From assembly GCA_965279115.1 (NCBI GenBank), contig OZ257137.1, positions 4,030,001 through 4,094,000 on the forward strand: a stretch of 64,000 nucleotides of DNA. Direction: 5' to 3'. Positions 1 to 7,779 of this stretch are shown here, in pieces. The notes under the pieces were generated by a model that was not told where the DNA came from, made no database searches, and worked only from the letters and a program-made list of their open reading frames with translations. Within the stretch, counting starts at the first letter, position 1, and the number at the start of each line of letters is the position of its first letter. The stretch is from JAEUOS01 sp965279115. Lineage in GTDB: Bacteria > Pseudomonadota > Gammaproteobacteria > Burkholderiales > JAEUOS01. Both the position numbers and the translations under genes were made by a program.

Positions 1-316
1 CCGACGCATTGCAATGCCACAGTTCGATGATGGCGCCTCTCACAGGCCGGCCGTCGCCATCGCGAAGGTGCCCGCCCACCTGTATCAGCTGCCCCATGGC
101 ACGCGGACGGTCGGGGTAGGGGTGGGCGAGGTTGTTGTTGCCTGGTTTGAGCTTCTTCGCCAGGCGCGTCGGCCCGGTGATTTCCGTCAGGGTGACCGGG
201 CGCCGGAACAACTGGTTCTTCGGCACCCGCACGAATGTCTCGGCGTAGTGCTCGATCGTCATCGCCGGTTGCGTGGCGTCGTCGTATGGCTCGTAGGTAT
301 CCGGAAGGTTCGACAT
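1..316 (-). CDS. Intradiol ring-cleavage dioxygenase, PcaH-like (3' part outside window)
   Basis: Read on the minus strand from ATG at 316, the frame stays open to the window edge (105 codons). It begins MSNLPDTYEP, and the visible end reads GQLIQVGGHLRDGDGRPVRG followed by AIIELWHCNA. That matches the strand leading into the 'G.V.D..G.PV..A.IE.W.AN' core of protocatechuate 3,4-dioxygenase beta subunits and related intradiol enzymes. These use non-haem Fe(III) to cleave catechol-type rings between the hydroxyls. The Tyr/His iron ligands would lie past the edge, so activity cannot be judged. An AGGGA ribosome-binding site precedes the start. The gene diverges from the MarR regulator and shares its operator region, which suggests it belongs to the same regulon. 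The exact substrate is unknown. Confidence 0.8.
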   Translation of the reverse strand, partial: MSNLPDTYEPYDDATQPAMTIEHYAETFVRVPKNQLFRRPVTLTEITGPTRLAKKLKPGNNNLAHPYPDRPRAMGQLIQVGGHLRDGDGRPVRGAIIELWHCNAS

Positions 317-371
317 GTTGGGCGGTCCCTGCCGCATGAGCGGGCGGTGGAAATTCCTGACCAGGCAGTAT

Positions 372-410
372 GGTTGACAATGTAAACCTTTTTGGTTGAT
401 AATGTCAACC
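372..410. promoter_or_regulatory. Two tandem 17-bp palindromic MarR-type operators
   Basis: GGTTGACAATGTAAACC (372-388) and GGTTGATAATGTCAACC (394-410) are near-identical imperfect palindromes whose starts lie 22 bases apart, about two helical turns. The TTGACA-N-TGTCAA type core is common for MarR-family dimers. Both sites lie between the divergent dioxygenase and MarR genes and cover the predicted promoters in both directions, so autorepression plus control of the divergent gene is the natural inference. Confidence 0.75.
374..403 (+). promoter_or_regulatory. Sigma-70 promoter of the MarR operon, overlapped by the operators
   Basis: TTGACA at 374-379, an 18-base spacer and GATAAT at 398-403 form a near-consensus promoter. 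The predicted start of transcription is near 410, only a few bases before ATG 414, so the MarR message may be nearly leaderless. On the opposite strand TTGACA (403-408) and TACATT (379-384), also 18 bases apart, give a weaker mirror-image promoter for the dioxygenase. Confidence 0.65.
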
Positions 411-413
411 ATC

Positions 414-995
414 ATGCATCCCGGCCGAGACTTCGATTCCACCGCCCCCGAGGGCGGCGGCGGCACCCGTCCGGCGTCGCGCGGTTCGCAGCCGGCGCGC
501 GCCGAGATCCGTGATCTGATTTCCTTTCGCATCCATGCGGTGGCCAACCTGCTGTCGCGCGGCGCTGCCCTGGCCTACCGCCGCGAATTCGACGTCAGCC
601 TGATGGAATGGCGCACCCTGGCCTTGCTGGGTGCGCACCAGCCCCTGTCCCTGAACGAACTGTCGCGCCATGCCGGTCTGGACAAAAGCCAGATGAGCCG
701 CGTGGTGGCCGGTCTGTCGAAGCGCGCGCTGGTCCTGCGCGGGCCGGACAGCGCGGACGGCCGCGGCGTACGCCTGACGCTGAGCCGCACCGGTGCGAAA
801 CTCTATGAAGGCCTGATAGCATCGGCCAACCGCCGCAATGACGCCTTCGCCGCAGAGCTTTCCGTTGATGAACGTCGCCAACTTGACGACATGCTGGGGC
901 GCCTGGCCGCCAAGGCGCGCGAATTGATCCATGCCGAACGCGAGGCTCCGGCTTCGCGTCCGCGCAACCACAACCCTCGCAAGGAGACGAAATGA
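414..995 (+). CDS. MarR family transcriptional regulator
   Basis: A 193-residue protein if started at ATG 414; an in-frame ATG at 402 lies inside the operator and the predicted -10 box and is less likely. After a 30-residue Gly/Ser/Arg-rich leader come the dimerisation helix (RDLISFRIHAVANLLSRG), then the winged helix-turn-helix (SLNELSRHAGLDKSQMSRVV) and the wing with the DGRG turn before RLTLSRTG. These are standard MarR features. Such regulators usually repress catabolic or efflux genes and are released by aromatic or CoA-linked ligands. The gene heads a tightly packed catabolic operon and overlaps the next gene by ATGA. No Shine-Dalgarno sequence is visible, in keeping with a near-leaderless message. 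The ligand is unknown. Confidence 0.9.
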   Translation: MHPGRDFDSTAPEGGGGTRPASRGSQPARAEIRDLISFRIHAVANLLSRGAALAYRREFDVSLMEWRTLALLGAHQPLSLNELSRHAGLDKSQMSRVVAGLSKRALVLRGPDSADGRGVRLTLSRTGAKLYEGLIASANRRNDAFAAELSVDERRQLDDMLGRLAAKARELIHAEREAPASRPRNHNPRKETK

Positions 996-1777
996 GTGCC
1001 CAGTTGAAGGAAGTGTTGAACAAGTCCAAGACGCTGGAAGGCCGGGTGCCCGACGGTGAATGGCAGGCGCGCATCAACCTTGCCGCCTGCTACCGCCTGT
1101 GCGCGCAGTTCCGCATGACCGACCTGATCTACACCCACATCTCGGCGCGCGTGCCGGGTCCGGAGCACCATTTCCTCATCAACCCCTACGGCCTGTTGTT
1201 CGACGAGATCACTGCTTCCAGCCTGGTGAAGGTGGATATCGACGGCAACATCATTTCCGACCCGGCCGACCAGGGATTCAATCCGGCCGGCTTCGTGATC
1301 CACAGCGCCATCCACAAGGTGCGCGAGGACGCCAGGTGCGTCATCCACACCCACAGCGGCGCCGGGGTGGCGGTGTCGGCGCAAAAGCACGGCCTCATCA
1401 ACATCAGCCAACATTCGATGCGTTTCCACAACCGCATCGCTTACCACGACTACGAGGGTGTGGCGCTCGATCTTGACGAGCAGCAACGCCTGCAGGCGCA
1501 CATCGGCGACAAGAACGTGCTGATCCTGCGCAACCATGGCCTGCTGGTGTGCGGCGAGACGGTGGCGGATGCGTTCGACCGCATGTATTACCTCGAGCGC
1601 GCCTGCCAGGCACAGATCGGTGCGCTTTCCGGCGGCGCCGAAGTGCTGATCGCCACCGACGAAGTCGCCGAGAAGGTTGCGCAACAGTTCGAGCGCCCCG
1701 AGCGTGCCGCGAAGACCAAGCACTGGGACGCCTGCCTGCGTCTGCTCGATCGCACCGACCCTTCCTACAAGCACTGA
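992..1777 (+). CDS. Class II aldolase/adducin family protein
   Basis: A 261-residue protein beginning at ATG 992 after an AAGGAG site and overlapping the MarR stop by four bases. The zinc-site signature is present: CVIHTHS with His119 and His121, and a later RNHGLL with His182. Class II aldolases (L-fuculose-phosphate aldolase fold) cleave or epimerise sugar phosphates, and relatives decarboxylate or cleave hydroxy acids. The long N-terminal 'YRLCAQFRMTDLIYTHISAR' segment is typical of the adducin-like branch often found in aromatic or hydroxy-acid catabolic operons rather than in sugar operons. The neighbours here are CoA-dependent enzymes, so a retro-aldol or decarboxylase step on a small hydroxy acid is an inference only. 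Confidence 0.9.
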   Translation: MSAQLKEVLNKSKTLEGRVPDGEWQARINLAACYRLCAQFRMTDLIYTHISARVPGPEHHFLINPYGLLFDEITASSLVKVDIDGNIISDPADQGFNPAGFVIHSAIHKVREDARCVIHTHSGAGVAVSAQKHGLINISQHSMRFHNRIAYHDYEGVALDLDEQQRLQAHIGDKNVLILRNHGLLVCGETVADAFDRMYYLERACQAQIGALSGGAEVLIATDEVAEKVAQQFERPERAAKTKHWDACLRLLDRTDPSYKH

Positions 1778-1835
1778 GAACTGCCACGGCGGCACGCGCC
1801 CCGCGCGGCCGGCGTGGATGTGAACGGAACACCCG

Positions 1836-2819
1836 ATGAGGATCTGCATTTTCGGCGCCGGCGCCATTGGCGGCACCATGGGTGCCCGGCTTGCGCAGGC
1901 CGGGCATGAAGTGAGCCTGGTGGCGCGCGGCGCGCACCTGGCCGCGTTGCGGGCCAACGGGCTTGCCCTGCTGCACGGGGACGAGCGCGTCAGCCTGCGC
2001 TTGCCGGCCAGCGACAATCCCGCCGAACTGGGCGTGCAGGACGTGGTGGTCATCGCGCTCAAGAGCCACAGCCTGCCGCCGGCGGTCGAGGCGTTGGCCC
2101 CGCTGCTTGGGCCCGATACCGTGGTGCTGACGACGATGAACGGCCTGCCCTGGTGGCTTTTCGAAGGCTGGGGCGGGGCGCATGCCGGCAGCCCGATCAA
2201 GGCCTGCGATCCGGATGGCCGCATCGGCCGCGCCATCGCGGCCTCGCGTGTGGTGGGCTGCGTCGTGTTCATGGCCGCCGACGTTCCCGAGCCCGGGGTG
2301 GTGCGCCACAATTCGGGCAACCGGCTGGTGCTGGGCGAACCTTCCAGCCAGTCGTCGTCGCGTGTCGCGGCACTGGTGGCGGCATTGGCGGCGGCCGGTT
2401 TCGACGCATTGGCCAGCGACAACATCCGTCGCGAGATGTGGATGAAGCTGCTCGGCAACGTATGCTTCAACCCGGTATCGGTGCTCAGCGGCGTGTCCAC
2501 CGACCTGATGCTGGCCGACCGCCACATGTGCGACATGTTCGCCGCGATGATGCGCGAGGCGATCGCGCTGGCCGCGGCCTTGGGGCTGGACGTACAGGTG
2601 GACCCCGAGAAGCGCATGGACCAGACCCGCAAGCTGGGCCCGATCAAGTCCTCCATGCTGCAAGATGCCGAGGCCGGGCGTCCGATCGAACTCGACGCCA
2701 TCGTCGGCAGCGTGGTCGAAGTCGCCGCGCGCGTCGGTGTAGCCACGCCCTTCATCAGCGCGGTATACGGCACGCTGCGCGTGCGCGCCGCCAATCTGGG
2801 CCTGTATCCCAAGCCATGA
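1836..2819 (+). CDS. Ketopantoate reductase family (PanE/ApbA-like) oxidoreductase
   Basis: 327 residues. The N-terminal Rossmann fold has GAGAIG at residues 7-12 (IFGAGAIGGTMGARL) for NADP(H). The C-terminal helical domain carries the family Lys in REMWMKLLGN (about Lys204), followed by NVCFNPVSVLSG and a late Glu/Ser-rich segment. Known members reduce 2-dehydropantoate to pantoate. Its position inside a degradative operon, between an aldolase and a flavin enzyme, suggests instead a 2-oxo- or 3-hydroxy-acid dehydrogenase role on the pathway substrate. It overlaps the next gene by ATGA. The family assignment is firm; the substrate is inferred to be non-pantoate. Confidence 0.88.
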   Translation: MRICIFGAGAIGGTMGARLAQAGHEVSLVARGAHLAALRANGLALLHGDERVSLRLPASDNPAELGVQDVVVIALKSHSLPPAVEALAPLLGPDTVVLTTMNGLPWWLFEGWGGAHAGSPIKACDPDGRIGRAIAASRVVGCVVFMAADVPEPGVVRHNSGNRLVLGEPSSQSSSRVAALVAALAAAGFDALASDNIRREMWMKLLGNVCFNPVSVLSGVSTDLMLADRHMCDMFAAMMREAIALAAALGLDVQVDPEKRMDQTRKLGPIKSSMLQDAEAGRPIELDAIVGSVVEVAARVGVATPFISAVYGTLRVRAANLGLYPKP

Positions 2820-3766
2820 AGACACGCATAACGGAACTGTTGGGCATCCGCTTGCCCATCGTTCAGGCCGGCATGAGCTGGGCCTCTTCCAACGCGGCCT
2901 TGCCGCTCGCCGTTTCCAGGGCCGGTGGCCTGGGCGTGATCGCCGCCGGCCCGATGTATCCGGATGCGCTGCGCGCGGCGATCTGCGATGTGCGGGCGGG
3001 AACCGACCAGCCGTTCGCGGTGAACGTGCCGCTCTACAACAAGAATTCCGCCGCTTTCCTCGACATCATCGAGGAGGAGCGGGTTCCCATCATCATCGCC
3101 TCGCAAGGCGGCCCGAAGGCGCACCTGGCGCGCTTTCATGCCATGGGCGTGAAGTGGCTGCACGTGGTGGCTTCGCCCGCGCATGCGCAAAAGGCCGAGG
3201 AAGCCGGGGTCGACGCGCTGGTGGTGGTGGGCGCGGAGGCCGGTGGCCATCCGCCGCCGGACGAGGTGGGGACTCTGGTGGTGGTGCGCGCCGTGGCGCG
3301 GGTGGCGAAGCTGCCCATCATCGCCGGCGGTGGGGTGGCTGATGGCCATGGCATGGCGGCACTGATGGCGCTGGGCGCGGATGCGGTGCAGCTTGGCACG
3401 CGCTTCCTGATGACCCCGGAGGCCGGCGTGCATGATGCCTACAAGGCCGCCGTGCGCGATGCCGGACTGGCCGACACCACCCTGGTGGGACGTGGCGGCT
3501 TGCCCATCCGCATGTTGCGTAACGCGTTTGCCGAGGCGTATCAGACGGCTTATGCGGCGGGCGCGCCTGCGGAAGAGCTCAAGGCCCTGTTCGCGACCCG
3601 GTCACTCAAGGATGCGGCGCTGGATGGCGACGTCGCATGGGGCAAAACCGAGGCCGGGCAAAGCGCCGGGCTGATCGAAGACATCGTTCCCGCAGGCGAT
3701 CTGGTGGCGCGCCTGATGCAGGAACTGCACGATGCCGTCCGTGATTTGAATGGAAAGATGCGATGA
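2816..3766 (+). CDS. Nitronate monooxygenase-like FMN oxidoreductase
   Basis: 316 residues starting at ATG 2816, which overlaps the previous stop; the frame stays open upstream, but the true start is clear from MKTRITELLGIRLPIVQAGM. This is the TIM-barrel FMN family of 2-nitropropane dioxygenase/nitronate monooxygenase and quinone or enoyl reductases. The AEAGGH segment and IIAGGGVADGHGMAALMALG followed by ADAVQLGTRF are the phosphate- and flavin-binding parts. Members either oxidise alkyl nitronates or act as NAD(P)H-dependent flavin reductases, and the sequence alone does not separate these. The gene is translationally coupled on both sides, so it probably acts in the same pathway. Confidence 0.88.
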   Translation: MKTRITELLGIRLPIVQAGMSWASSNAALPLAVSRAGGLGVIAAGPMYPDALRAAICDVRAGTDQPFAVNVPLYNKNSAAFLDIIEEERVPIIIASQGGPKAHLARFHAMGVKWLHVVASPAHAQKAEEAGVDALVVVGAEAGGHPPPDEVGTLVVVRAVARVAKLPIIAGGGVADGHGMAALMALGADAVQLGTRFLMTPEAGVHDAYKAAVRDAGLADTTLVGRGGLPIRMLRNAFAEAYQTAYAAGAPAEELKALFATRSLKDAALDGDVAWGKTEAGQSAGLIEDIVPAGDLVARLMQELHDAVRDLNGKMR

Positions 3767-4497
3767 GTGATGTGCTGGTAGTCAAGGATCGCGACGGCGT
3801 GCGCCTGATCGTGATGAACCGCCCGGACAAGCGCAACGCCCTCAACACCGACCTGACACGCGCGCTGCTGGCCACGCTCGAGGACGCCGATGACGACGAC
3901 GCCATCGGCGCGGTGGTGCTGACCGGTGCCGGCCAGAGTTTCTGCGCCGGTGCGGACCTAGCGGAGTTCAAGGACCTCACCCCGGAGCGCGCGCACCTGG
4001 TGGAGGCGCGCGCCCGGCTCACCGCCAACCTGCACGGGATTTTCCGGCTGATGAAAAAGCCGGTGGTCACCGCCATCAACGGCGCGGCCATGGGGGGCGG
4101 GGCGGGCCTGGCCCTAGCCGGTGACATGGCCGTGATGGGCGAGACCGCCAAGCTCGGCTATCCGGAAGTCACCCATGGCATCGTCGCTGCGATCGTCATG
4201 ACCAACCTGGTACGCCAGCTCGGCCGCAAGGCCGCCTTCGAGCTGGTGGGCCTGGGCCAGCCCATCGTCAGCCTGCGCGCGCTGGAACTGGGCATGGTCA
4301 ATCGTGTTGTGCGAAACGAGGATGTGGTCAAGGAGGCGGTGACGATCGCCGAAAAGCTGGCAGGCGCGAGTCGCCCCGCCATGGCCTTGACCAAGCAGTT
4401 GTTCCATCAGGTCGCCGAGCTGCCGTTCGATCAGGCGCTCGACAAGGGGCGCGAGGCCAACGAGCGCATGCGCGGCTTCAGGAGCGCCGGGCAATGA
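3763..4497 (+). CDS. Enoyl-CoA hydratase/isomerase family protein (first of two)
   Basis: A 244-residue crotonase-fold protein. Oxyanion-hole segments are visible: AGQSFCAGADLAEF and NGAAMGGGAGLALAGDMAVM. The acid/base region reads LGYPEVTHGIVAAIV, and the C-terminal helix ends in ERMRGFRSAGQ. Length is normal for a single-domain crotonase (about 250-260). Members hydrate, isomerise, hydrolyse or cleave acyl-CoA thioesters. It overlaps both neighbours by four bases (ATGA), so it is embedded in the operon. The second crotonase of the cluster (7030-7779) is clearly divergent, so two different steps are likely. Confidence 0.9.
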   Translation: MSDVLVVKDRDGVRLIVMNRPDKRNALNTDLTRALLATLEDADDDDAIGAVVLTGAGQSFCAGADLAEFKDLTPERAHLVEARARLTANLHGIFRLMKKPVVTAINGAAMGGGAGLALAGDMAVMGETAKLGYPEVTHGIVAAIVMTNLVRQLGRKAAFELVGLGQPIVSLRALELGMVNRVVRNEDVVKEAVTIAEKLAGASRPAMALTKQLFHQVAELPFDQALDKGREANERMRGFRSAGQ

Positions 4498-4844
4498 TCA
4501 AGACACTCTCATTGCTCACCCGCAAGGCGGGTATGTCGCATCAGGAGTTCGTCGATCGCTGGGTCAACGAACATGCGCCCCTGGCGCATGCGGTTCCGGG
4601 TCTGCGCCGCTATGTGCTCACGCTGATCGAATCCCAGCCCGAGCGCGCGGACATCCCGTCGCACGATATCGATGTCGACGGCATTGCCGAGCTCTGGTAC
4701 GACGACGCCGAGGCCATGCGCGCGGCTGCCGCCACACCCGAGATGCAGGCCCTGCGCGCGCATGGTGCCGAGATCATCGGCCGCATCAAGAACTACGTGA
4801 CCATCGAGAAGCAGGTGATCCCCGTGCTTCCGGTTGGAGATTGA
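4494..4844 (+). CDS. EthD domain protein
   Basis: A 116-residue single-domain protein of the dimeric ferredoxin-like alpha+beta barrel superfamily. It starts MIKTLSLLTRKAGMSHQEFV, then DRWVNEHAPLAHAVPGLRRY, the classic EthD pattern of a Lys/Arg-rich first strand, an F..W...H.P helix and a G..RY strand, with a later ELWYDD strand. EthD-type proteins accompany ring-degrading or ether-degrading oxygenases, and some act as small isomerases or lyases. It overlaps the crotonase stop by four bases. The precise reaction cannot be read from the sequence. Confidence 0.88.
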   Translation: MIKTLSLLTRKAGMSHQEFVDRWVNEHAPLAHAVPGLRRYVLTLIESQPERADIPSHDIDVDGIAELWYDDAEAMRAAAATPEMQALRAHGAEIIGRIKNYVTIEKQVIPVLPVGD

Positions 4845-4845
4845 C

Positions 4846-5823
4846 ATGCAGCTTTTTCCCCGCTTGAAACGAGCCGCGCTGGCGGTCGTGTTGTTGGCCC
4901 TGGCCGGCGCGGTGTCTGCGCAGGCTTGGCCCAACCGTCCGATCCGCCTGATCGCCGTCTTTTCGGCCGGCAGCACGGTCGACATCATGGCGCGCACCAT
5001 CGCGCCGCCGCTGGGCGAGCTGCTCGGGCAAAGCGTGGTGGTCGAAAACAAGGGCGGTGCCGGCGGCAATATCGGCGTGGACGCGATCGCCAAGGCGGCC
5101 CCCGATGGCTACACCGTCGGCATCGGTACCACCGGACCGCTGGCCATCAATCCGCACCTGATGGCGAAGATGCCCTACGATCCCCTGAAGGACGTGGTGC
5201 CCGTGGTGCTGCTGGCCGTCGGCCCCAACGTCCTGGTGGTGCACCCCTCGGTGCCGGCGAAGACCATCGGCGAGCTCATCGCGCTGGCAAAGGCGAAGCC
5301 TGGCTCGCTCAGCTATGGCTCGTCCGGCGTGGGCAGTACCAACCATCTGGCGGGCGAACTGTTCCGCGCGATCGCCGGGGTCGATCTGGTGCATGTGCCC
5401 TACAAGGGCAATCAGGAGGCGTTGACGGACGTGCTGTCGGGGCAGATCCAGATCCTCTTCTCCGGCATGCCGCCGATCGCATCGAATATCCAGGCCGGAC
5501 GCATCCGTCCCCTGGTGGTGGCCGGCGACAAGCGGCTCCCGGCGATTGCCGATGTGCCGACGGTGGCCGAGGCCGGGTTGAAGGGCGCGGAGGTGATGCC
5601 CTGGTATGGCGTGATCGCGCCCGCCGGCACACCGGCCGACATCGTCAATCGGCTCAATGAGGCGATTGGCCGGGTGATGGCGCGCGCCGAGGTGCGCGCC
5701 AAGTTCCAGTCAACCGGTTCCGAGCCGGCGGTGGGCACGCCGGCGGAGTTCGGTACGCTGATCCGCGCCGAGGGCACGCGCTGGCGCGACGTGATCCGCC
5801 GCGCCAACATCAAGGTGGAGTGA
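4846..5823 (+). CDS. Bug-type tripartite tricarboxylate transporter receptor
   Basis: A 325-residue periplasmic solute-binding protein. ATG 4846 was chosen because GGAGA stands 5-9 bases upstream and the protein then opens with a short Lys/Arg patch and a hydrophobic signal peptide ending AGAVSAQA. The mature part has the Bug hallmarks: WPNRPIRLIAVFSAGSTVD, then a GQSVVVENKGGAGGNIG segment and APDGYT. The family binds carboxylates and normally delivers them to TctA/TctB permeases; none is encoded in this window. Being in the catabolic operon suggests it captures the pathway's substrate, an organic acid. Confidence 0.92.
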   Translation: MQLFPRLKRAALAVVLLALAGAVSAQAWPNRPIRLIAVFSAGSTVDIMARTIAPPLGELLGQSVVVENKGGAGGNIGVDAIAKAAPDGYTVGIGTTGPLAINPHLMAKMPYDPLKDVVPVVLLAVGPNVLVVHPSVPAKTIGELIALAKAKPGSLSYGSSGVGSTNHLAGELFRAIAGVDLVHVPYKGNQEALTDVLSGQIQILFSGMPPIASNIQAGRIRPLVVAGDKRLPAIADVPTVAEAGLKGAEVMPWYGVIAPAGTPADIVNRLNEAIGRVMARAEVRAKFQSTGSEPAVGTPAEFGTLIRAEGTRWRDVIRRANIKVE

Positions 5824-5830
5824 GGTCGCC

Positions 5831-7027
5831 ATGAAGCCACTGGAAGGCGTCACCATCCTCGACCTCTCGCGGGTGCTGGCCTGCCCCTTCGCCAGCATGA
5901 TCCTGGCCGAGATGGGGGCTACGGTCATCAAGGTGGAACAGCCCGGCGAGGGCGACGAGACGCGCGGTTTCGAGCCCTTCGTCGAGACCGCGGCGGGCAG
6001 CGAGTCGGCCTATTTCATGGCCTTCAACCGCTCCAAGCGCTCCATCACGGTGAACCTGCGCGCGCCGGAAGGCCAGGCCATCATCCGCGACCTGGCCGCC
6101 AGGGCGGATGTGTTCGTGGAGAATTTTCCGGTCGGCACATTCAAGCGCTACGGCCTGGACTATGCGTCCATTCAGGCGGTGAACCCGCGCATCGTCTACG
6201 CATCATGCACGGGGTTCGGCCAGACCGGGCCGTATGCGAAGCGCAAGGGCTATGACACGGTGTTCCAGGCCATGGCCGGGCTGATGAGCCTGACCGGCGA
6301 ACGCGGTGGCGGGCCGGTCAAGCCGGGCCTGCCGGTGGCCGACCTCACTTCCGGGCTGTGGGTGGCCATCGCCATCCTCTCGGCCTTGCAGGGGCGGCAT
6401 GCGACCGGCACGGGCTGCCACATCGATTTTTCCATGATGGATGGCCAGGTCGGCCTGCTGTCGTTGGCCGCGGCGCGTTTCTTTGCGCTGGGCGAGGTGC
6501 CGCCGCGCCTGGGCACCGAGCATCCGGGGCGCGTGCCGTCGGCCACCTTCAGGTGCGCGGATGGCAAGTGGCTGCACATCACCTGCAGTGACCAGCACTG
6601 GATGCCGCTCATGAAAGTGCTGAAGCTGGAAGTCTGGGGCAGCGAGCCTGCGCTGCAGGACAACTCCGTGCGGGTGGCGCGTCGCGAGGAAGTGATGGCC
6701 AGGCTCACCGAGGCCATTGCGCAGTGGCAGCGCGACGATCTCGGCGCCGCCTTCGACGCCGTCGGCGTGCCGGCCGGGCCGATCAACCATGTGGATGAGG
6801 TGTTTGCCGACCCGCATGTGGCGGCGCGCGGCATGCGGGCGAGTTTCGAGCATCCGGTGATTGGCCACTTCGACTGCGTCCCGCTGCCCTACAAGTTCGA
6901 CGGCTTCGACAACCCCGCGCACGACCGTCCGCCGCTGCTGGGCGAACATACCGACGACATTCTTTCCACCCTGCTGGGCAAGAGCGCTGCCGACATTGCG
7001 GTCCTGCGCGCCGCCAAGGCGATCTGA
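5831..7027 (+). CDS. CaiB/BaiF family CoA-transferase
   Basis: 398 residues of class III CoA-transferase. The start reads MKPLEGVTILDLSRVLACPF, the standard N-terminus, followed by ATVIKVEQPGEGDETRG and VFVENFPVGTFKRYGLDY. The catalytic aspartate is Asp142 in KRKGYDTVFQAMAG. The C-terminal DRPPLLGEHTDDIL is also typical. These intertwined dimers move CoA between an acyl-CoA and a free acid. With an acyl-CoA ligase three genes downstream, the cluster has two routes for activating its carboxylic acid. It follows the Bug gene by seven bases and precedes a crotonase by two. Confidence 0.93.
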   Translation: MKPLEGVTILDLSRVLACPFASMILAEMGATVIKVEQPGEGDETRGFEPFVETAAGSESAYFMAFNRSKRSITVNLRAPEGQAIIRDLAARADVFVENFPVGTFKRYGLDYASIQAVNPRIVYASCTGFGQTGPYAKRKGYDTVFQAMAGLMSLTGERGGGPVKPGLPVADLTSGLWVAIAILSALQGRHATGTGCHIDFSMMDGQVGLLSLAAARFFALGEVPPRLGTEHPGRVPSATFRCADGKWLHITCSDQHWMPLMKVLKLEVWGSEPALQDNSVRVARREEVMARLTEAIAQWQRDDLGAAFDAVGVPAGPINHVDEVFADPHVAARGMRASFEHPVIGHFDCVPLPYKFDGFDNPAHDRPPLLGEHTDDILSTLLGKSAADIAVLRAAKAI

Positions 7028-7029
7028 AC

Positions 7030-7779
7030 ATGACGAGCACCCTTCTGCTGGAACAAAAGGACGGCGTGGCCATCCTCACGCTCAACCGTCCAGAGGCGCG
7101 CAACGCCCTGAATAACGCCATGTGCGGCGACCTGCTGGCGGCGCTGATGGCGCTTGCGTCCGATGAGTCGATGCGCCTGGTGTTCATCCGCGCCAACGGT
7201 CCGGTGTTCTGCGCCGGCGCCGACCTGAAGGAACGCCAGGGCATGGATGACGACGCCGTGCGTGCGCGGCGCATCAAGGCCTTTGCCGCCTACCACGCGA
7301 TCGAATCCCTGCCGATGCCGGCCATCGCGGTGGTCGAAGGCCCGGCGGTGGGATCGGGCTGCGAGATCGCCGCCGCCTGTGATTTCATCATCGCCACGGA
7401 CAAGGCAAGCTTCCGCACCCCCGAAGCACTGTGGGGCACGGTGGGCGCCACCCAGCGCCTGCCGCGCATCCTCGGCAAGCGGCTGGCCAAGGACATGATG
7501 TTCACCGGCCGTACCCTCTCGGCGGCCGAGGCGCACGAGGCGGAACTGGTGTCGCGGCTTGTAGGCGCCGATGCGCTCGATGGCGTGCTGGCGGAGATCG
7601 CCGCCACCATCGTCAAGGTGCCACCGGCGGCGCTGCGCCTGGCCAAGGCCACCGTCGATCGCGGGCTTGAGCTTGACCCGAAAGGCGCATTGGCCACCGA
7701 GATCCTCGCCATCGAGGAAAACCTGGCGCGCAACAACTGGCGTGCCGGCATCGGCGGTTTCGGCGGAGGCAAGGCATGA
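7030..7779 (+). CDS. Enoyl-CoA hydratase/isomerase family protein (second of two)
   Basis: A 249-residue crotonase. Oxyanion loops are NGPVFCAGADLKERQGM and VEGPAVGSGCEIAAACDFII. The segment FRTPEALWGTVGATQRLPR with RILGKRLAKDMMFTGR resembles the methylglutaconyl-CoA hydratase/AUH-like branch. That subgroup acts in leucine, isoprenoid or aromatic-acid degradation, so hydration of a branched or dicarboxylic enoyl-CoA is possible but unproven. The stop overlaps the ligase start by four bases. Confidence 0.9.
   Translation: MTSTLLLEQKDGVAILTLNRPEARNALNNAMCGDLLAALMALASDESMRLVFIRANGPVFCAGADLKERQGMDDDAVRARRIKAFAAYHAIESLPMPAIAVVEGPAVGSGCEIAAACDFIIATDKASFRTPEALWGTVGATQRLPRILGKRLAKDMMFTGRTLSAAEAHEAELVSRLVGADALDGVLAEIAATIVKVPPAALRLAKATVDRGLELDPKGALATEILAIEENLARNNWRAGIGGFGGGKA

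Noticed and set aside
402..413. ATG 402 as the MarR start
   Set aside because: It overlaps the predicted -10 box and operator, upstream of the expected transcription start, so it would not be in the mRNA.
803..3433. Long minus-strand open frame of 876 codons opposite the first operon genes
   Set aside because: It lies antisense to four genes with strong family matches and coupled starts; its product is Arg/His/Gly-rich without known motifs. High-GC DNA commonly opens such frames.
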